Assembly (NCBI GenBank): GCA_902797175.1
Contig: CADBRX010000160.1
Coordinates: forward strand, 1 to 34,053
Length of the DNA stretch: 34,053 nt
Source of the DNA: an uncultured Coriobacteriaceae bacterium
GTDB taxonomy: Bacteria > Actinomycetota > Coriobacteriia > Coriobacteriales > Atopobiaceae
Reading direction: 5' to 3'
Position numbers and translations under genes: made by a program
The notes under the pieces: generated by a model
The model's database searches: none
What the model saw: the letters and a program-made list of their open reading frames with translations, nothing else
Told to the model about the DNA's origin: nothing
In this document: in pieces, positions 32,983 through 34,053 of the stretch
Layout: every line of letters begins with the position of its first letter
How positions within the stretch are numbered: the stretch's first letter is position 1

Positions 32983-33792
32983 ATGTTTCTTTCGGTTGAC
33001 ATCGGCAATACCCAGACTACCCTTGGTCTGTTTGAGCTGGAAGGCACCTGTCTGCGTCAGTGGCGCATGGCAACCGATCGGACCGATACGGCCGACGAGC
33101 TCCATGAGCGCCTGTTTGGCTATTTCCAGATGTTTGGGCTGTCGCTTTCCGACGTCACCGACGTCGCCGTGGCCGGCGTCGTGCCCATCCTCTCTCAGTC
33201 ATGGCAGCGCATGCTGCGCGAGGTCATTGGGACCGAGCCGCTCATGGTCGACGCCACACGCGATTGCGGCATTGCCATCAACATGCCCAATCCGCGCGAG
33301 GTTGGGGCGGACCGCATAGCAAACGCGCTCTCCGCGCGTGTCACCTACGGTGCTCCAGTCATCGTGGTGGACTTTGGGACGGCAACCAACATCGACGTGG
33401 TTGACGCTACGGGAGCCTTCCGCGGCGGAACCATCATGCCGGGCCTGCTCCTTTCCGCGCAGGCGCTCTTTGATCGTGCGGCCAAGCTGTCGAGCGTGCC
33501 GCTGGTCGTACCGCCTCACGCGCTGGGCAATTCGACCGAGACTGCCGTGCAGTCCGGTGTGGTGATTGGTGCGGCAGCGCAGGCAGAGGGGCTTGTCCGG
33601 CGCATCCAGGAGGAGCTTGCCGGGGAGGGGGACGACGTTCCGTATGCGACCGTGGTGGGAACGGGAGGATATGCCACCACGATTGCCGAGGCCACCGACA
33701 TCTTTGACGCCGTCGACCCCGATCTGACCATTCGGGGCATCTACCAGATCTGGCGCCATGCTGTGGAAAAGCATGTCGCACGGGGCGCCTAG
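32983..33792 (+). CDS. coaX: Type III pantothenate kinase
   Basis: A 269-residue first enzyme of coenzyme A synthesis, phosphorylating pantothenate with ATP. Signatures: SVDIGNTQTTLGLF (P-loop-like motif of the ASKHA fold, residues 4-17), the NPREVGADRIANA block (pantothenate site), VIVVDFGTATNIDVVD with catalytic Asp, GGTIMPGLLLS and VVGTGGYA. Type III enzymes need a monovalent cation and are not inhibited by CoA. GAGGAGG lies 4 bases before ATG 32983. It is followed by rpmE, the start of a translation-gene region. Confidence 0.95.
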   Translation: MFLSVDIGNTQTTLGLFELEGTCLRQWRMATDRTDTADELHERLFGYFQMFGLSLSDVTDVAVAGVVPILSQSWQRMLREVIGTEPLMVDATRDCGIAINMPNPREVGADRIANALSARVTYGAPVIVVDFGTATNIDVVDATGAFRGGTIMPGLLLSAQALFDRAAKLSSVPLVVPPHALGNSTETAVQSGVVIGAAAQAEGLVRRIQEELAGEGDDVPYATVVGTGGYATTIAEATDIFDAVDPDLTIRGIYQIWRHAVEKHVARGA

Positions 33793-33800
33793 GCAGGCAG

Positions 33801-33832
33801 GTGCCGAATTGGCACAAAGGGGTGTAACCCTT
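33801..33832. terminator. Two small stem-loops after coaX
   Basis: GTGCC-GAATT-GGCAC (33801-33815) and AAGGG-GTGTAA-CCCTT (33817-33832) follow the coaX stop by a few bases. Neither has a U-tract. They may act as weak terminators or 3' stabilisers. Confidence 0.35.
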
Positions 33833-33876
33833 ATGGGCCAACGGAAATTTCCATAGCATGTGCTCACGTGTTTTGC

Positions 33877-33882
33877 TACACT
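33877..33882 (+). promoter_or_regulatory. Extended -10 element of rpmE
   Basis: TACACT preceded by TGC gives the extended -10 TGnTACACT. No good -35 is seen, as expected for extended -10 promoters. The site is 63 bases before the rpmE start and places the hairpin at 33901 inside the leader. Confidence 0.5.
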
Positions 33883-33900
33883 TGCAAAGCTTCACCATCA

Positions 33901-33921
33901 GCACTGGTCGGAAACCAGTGC
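33901..33921 (+). promoter_or_regulatory. Leader hairpin of rpmE
   Basis: GCACTGGT and ACCAGTGC pair perfectly around CGGAA, giving an 8-bp stem 15 bases before the ribosome site GAAGGAG. It may be a ribosomal-protein autoregulatory leader or a zinc-responsive element. There is no U-tract, so it is not a terminator. Confidence 0.6.
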
Positions 33922-33945
33922 GCGTTCTTATGAAGGAGTCTTGCC

Positions 33946-34053
33946 ATGAAGCCAAACATTCACCCCAACTACGTGGAGTGCAGCGTTCGTTGCAGCTGCG
34001 GCAACACGTGGACGACCCGCTCCACCAAGAAGGAGATGCGCGTCGACCTCTGC
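33946..34053 (+). CDS. rpmE: 50S ribosomal protein L31, 5' part
   Basis: The first 36 residues are visible before the window ends. [22 protein letters not shown] matches the L31 N-terminus (K-x-x-I-H-P-x-Y). Cys16 and Cys18 (CSCGN) and Cys36 are zinc ligands of the C+ (zinc-binding) paralogue; the last ligand (CxxC) lies beyond the edge. GAAGGAG precedes ATG 33946. The family is clear despite truncation. Confidence 0.92.
   Translation, partial: MKPNIHPNYVECSVRCSCGNTWTTRSTKKEMRVDLC

Overview
The window looks like chromosomal DNA from a high-GC Gram-positive of the class Coriobacteriia, probably near Olsenella/Atopobiaceae. The grounds are about 60% GC, purine-rich Shine-Dalgarno sites before nearly every gene, the tilS-hpt-ftsH order, an LPQTG sortase substrate, a PASTA protein, an S-layer-free surface repertoire and the coaX-rpmE neighbourhood. 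The taxonomic call is inference from protein style, not from a database match.

Layout, left to right. (1) 1-3.8 kb: the 5' part of a GH1 glycosidase leaving the left edge on the minus strand; a membrane-anchored three-PASTA protein with a small acidic partner; a convergent tail-anchored acidic protein; and an Hsp20 gene behind a 15-bp inverted repeat. (2) 3.7-10.2 kb: housekeeping block with a WalJ/YycJ-like metallo-beta-lactamase divergent from tilS-hpt-ftsH, then a class I/II aminotransferase. (3) 10.3-14.8 kb: a 958-residue cell-wall-anchored protein with a lipase-like GxSxG domain, a PHP-family phosphatase, and a TipA-like MerR regulator with its own 19-bp-spacer promoter. (4) 14.9-15.2 kb: six tandem 52-bp units that alternate between two subtypes, in noncoding DNA. 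(5) 15.4-17.0 kb: an acidic membrane protein with TPR-like repeats. (6) 17.2-22.7 kb: a defence-like cassette made of a GIY-YIG/SF2-helicase fusion, two adenine-methyltransferase-like proteins in one coupled operon, and a divergent Xre regulator. A 21-bp-arm palindrome covers the start of the operon. This is the best candidate in the window for a poorly described system.

(7) 22.8-24.9 kb: a GntR(YtrA-type)-ABC ATPase-permease operon with a consensus promoter overlapped by a palindromic operator. (8) 25.0-30.7 kb: an Old Yellow Enzyme-type FMN/Fe-S/FAD reductase, exodeoxyribonuclease III, an Rpn/PD-(D/E)XK transposase-like gene, a patatin phospholipase and a Sir2 deacetylase. Two related palindromes sharing ATACGAAAGGG and CCCCTACGTATC lie in this stretch. 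(9) 30.9-34.05 kb: a DHPS-HPPK fusion for folate synthesis, a degenerate biotin-ligase-like protein, type III pantothenate kinase, and the start of rpmE, which runs off the right edge.

Most genes are ordinary core metabolism. The unusual content is the restriction-like cassette, the alternating 52-bp array, several long perfect palindromes in intergenic DNA, the reversed folP-folK fusion and the BirA relic. No tRNA, rRNA, CRISPR array, complete insertion sequence or replication origin was seen.
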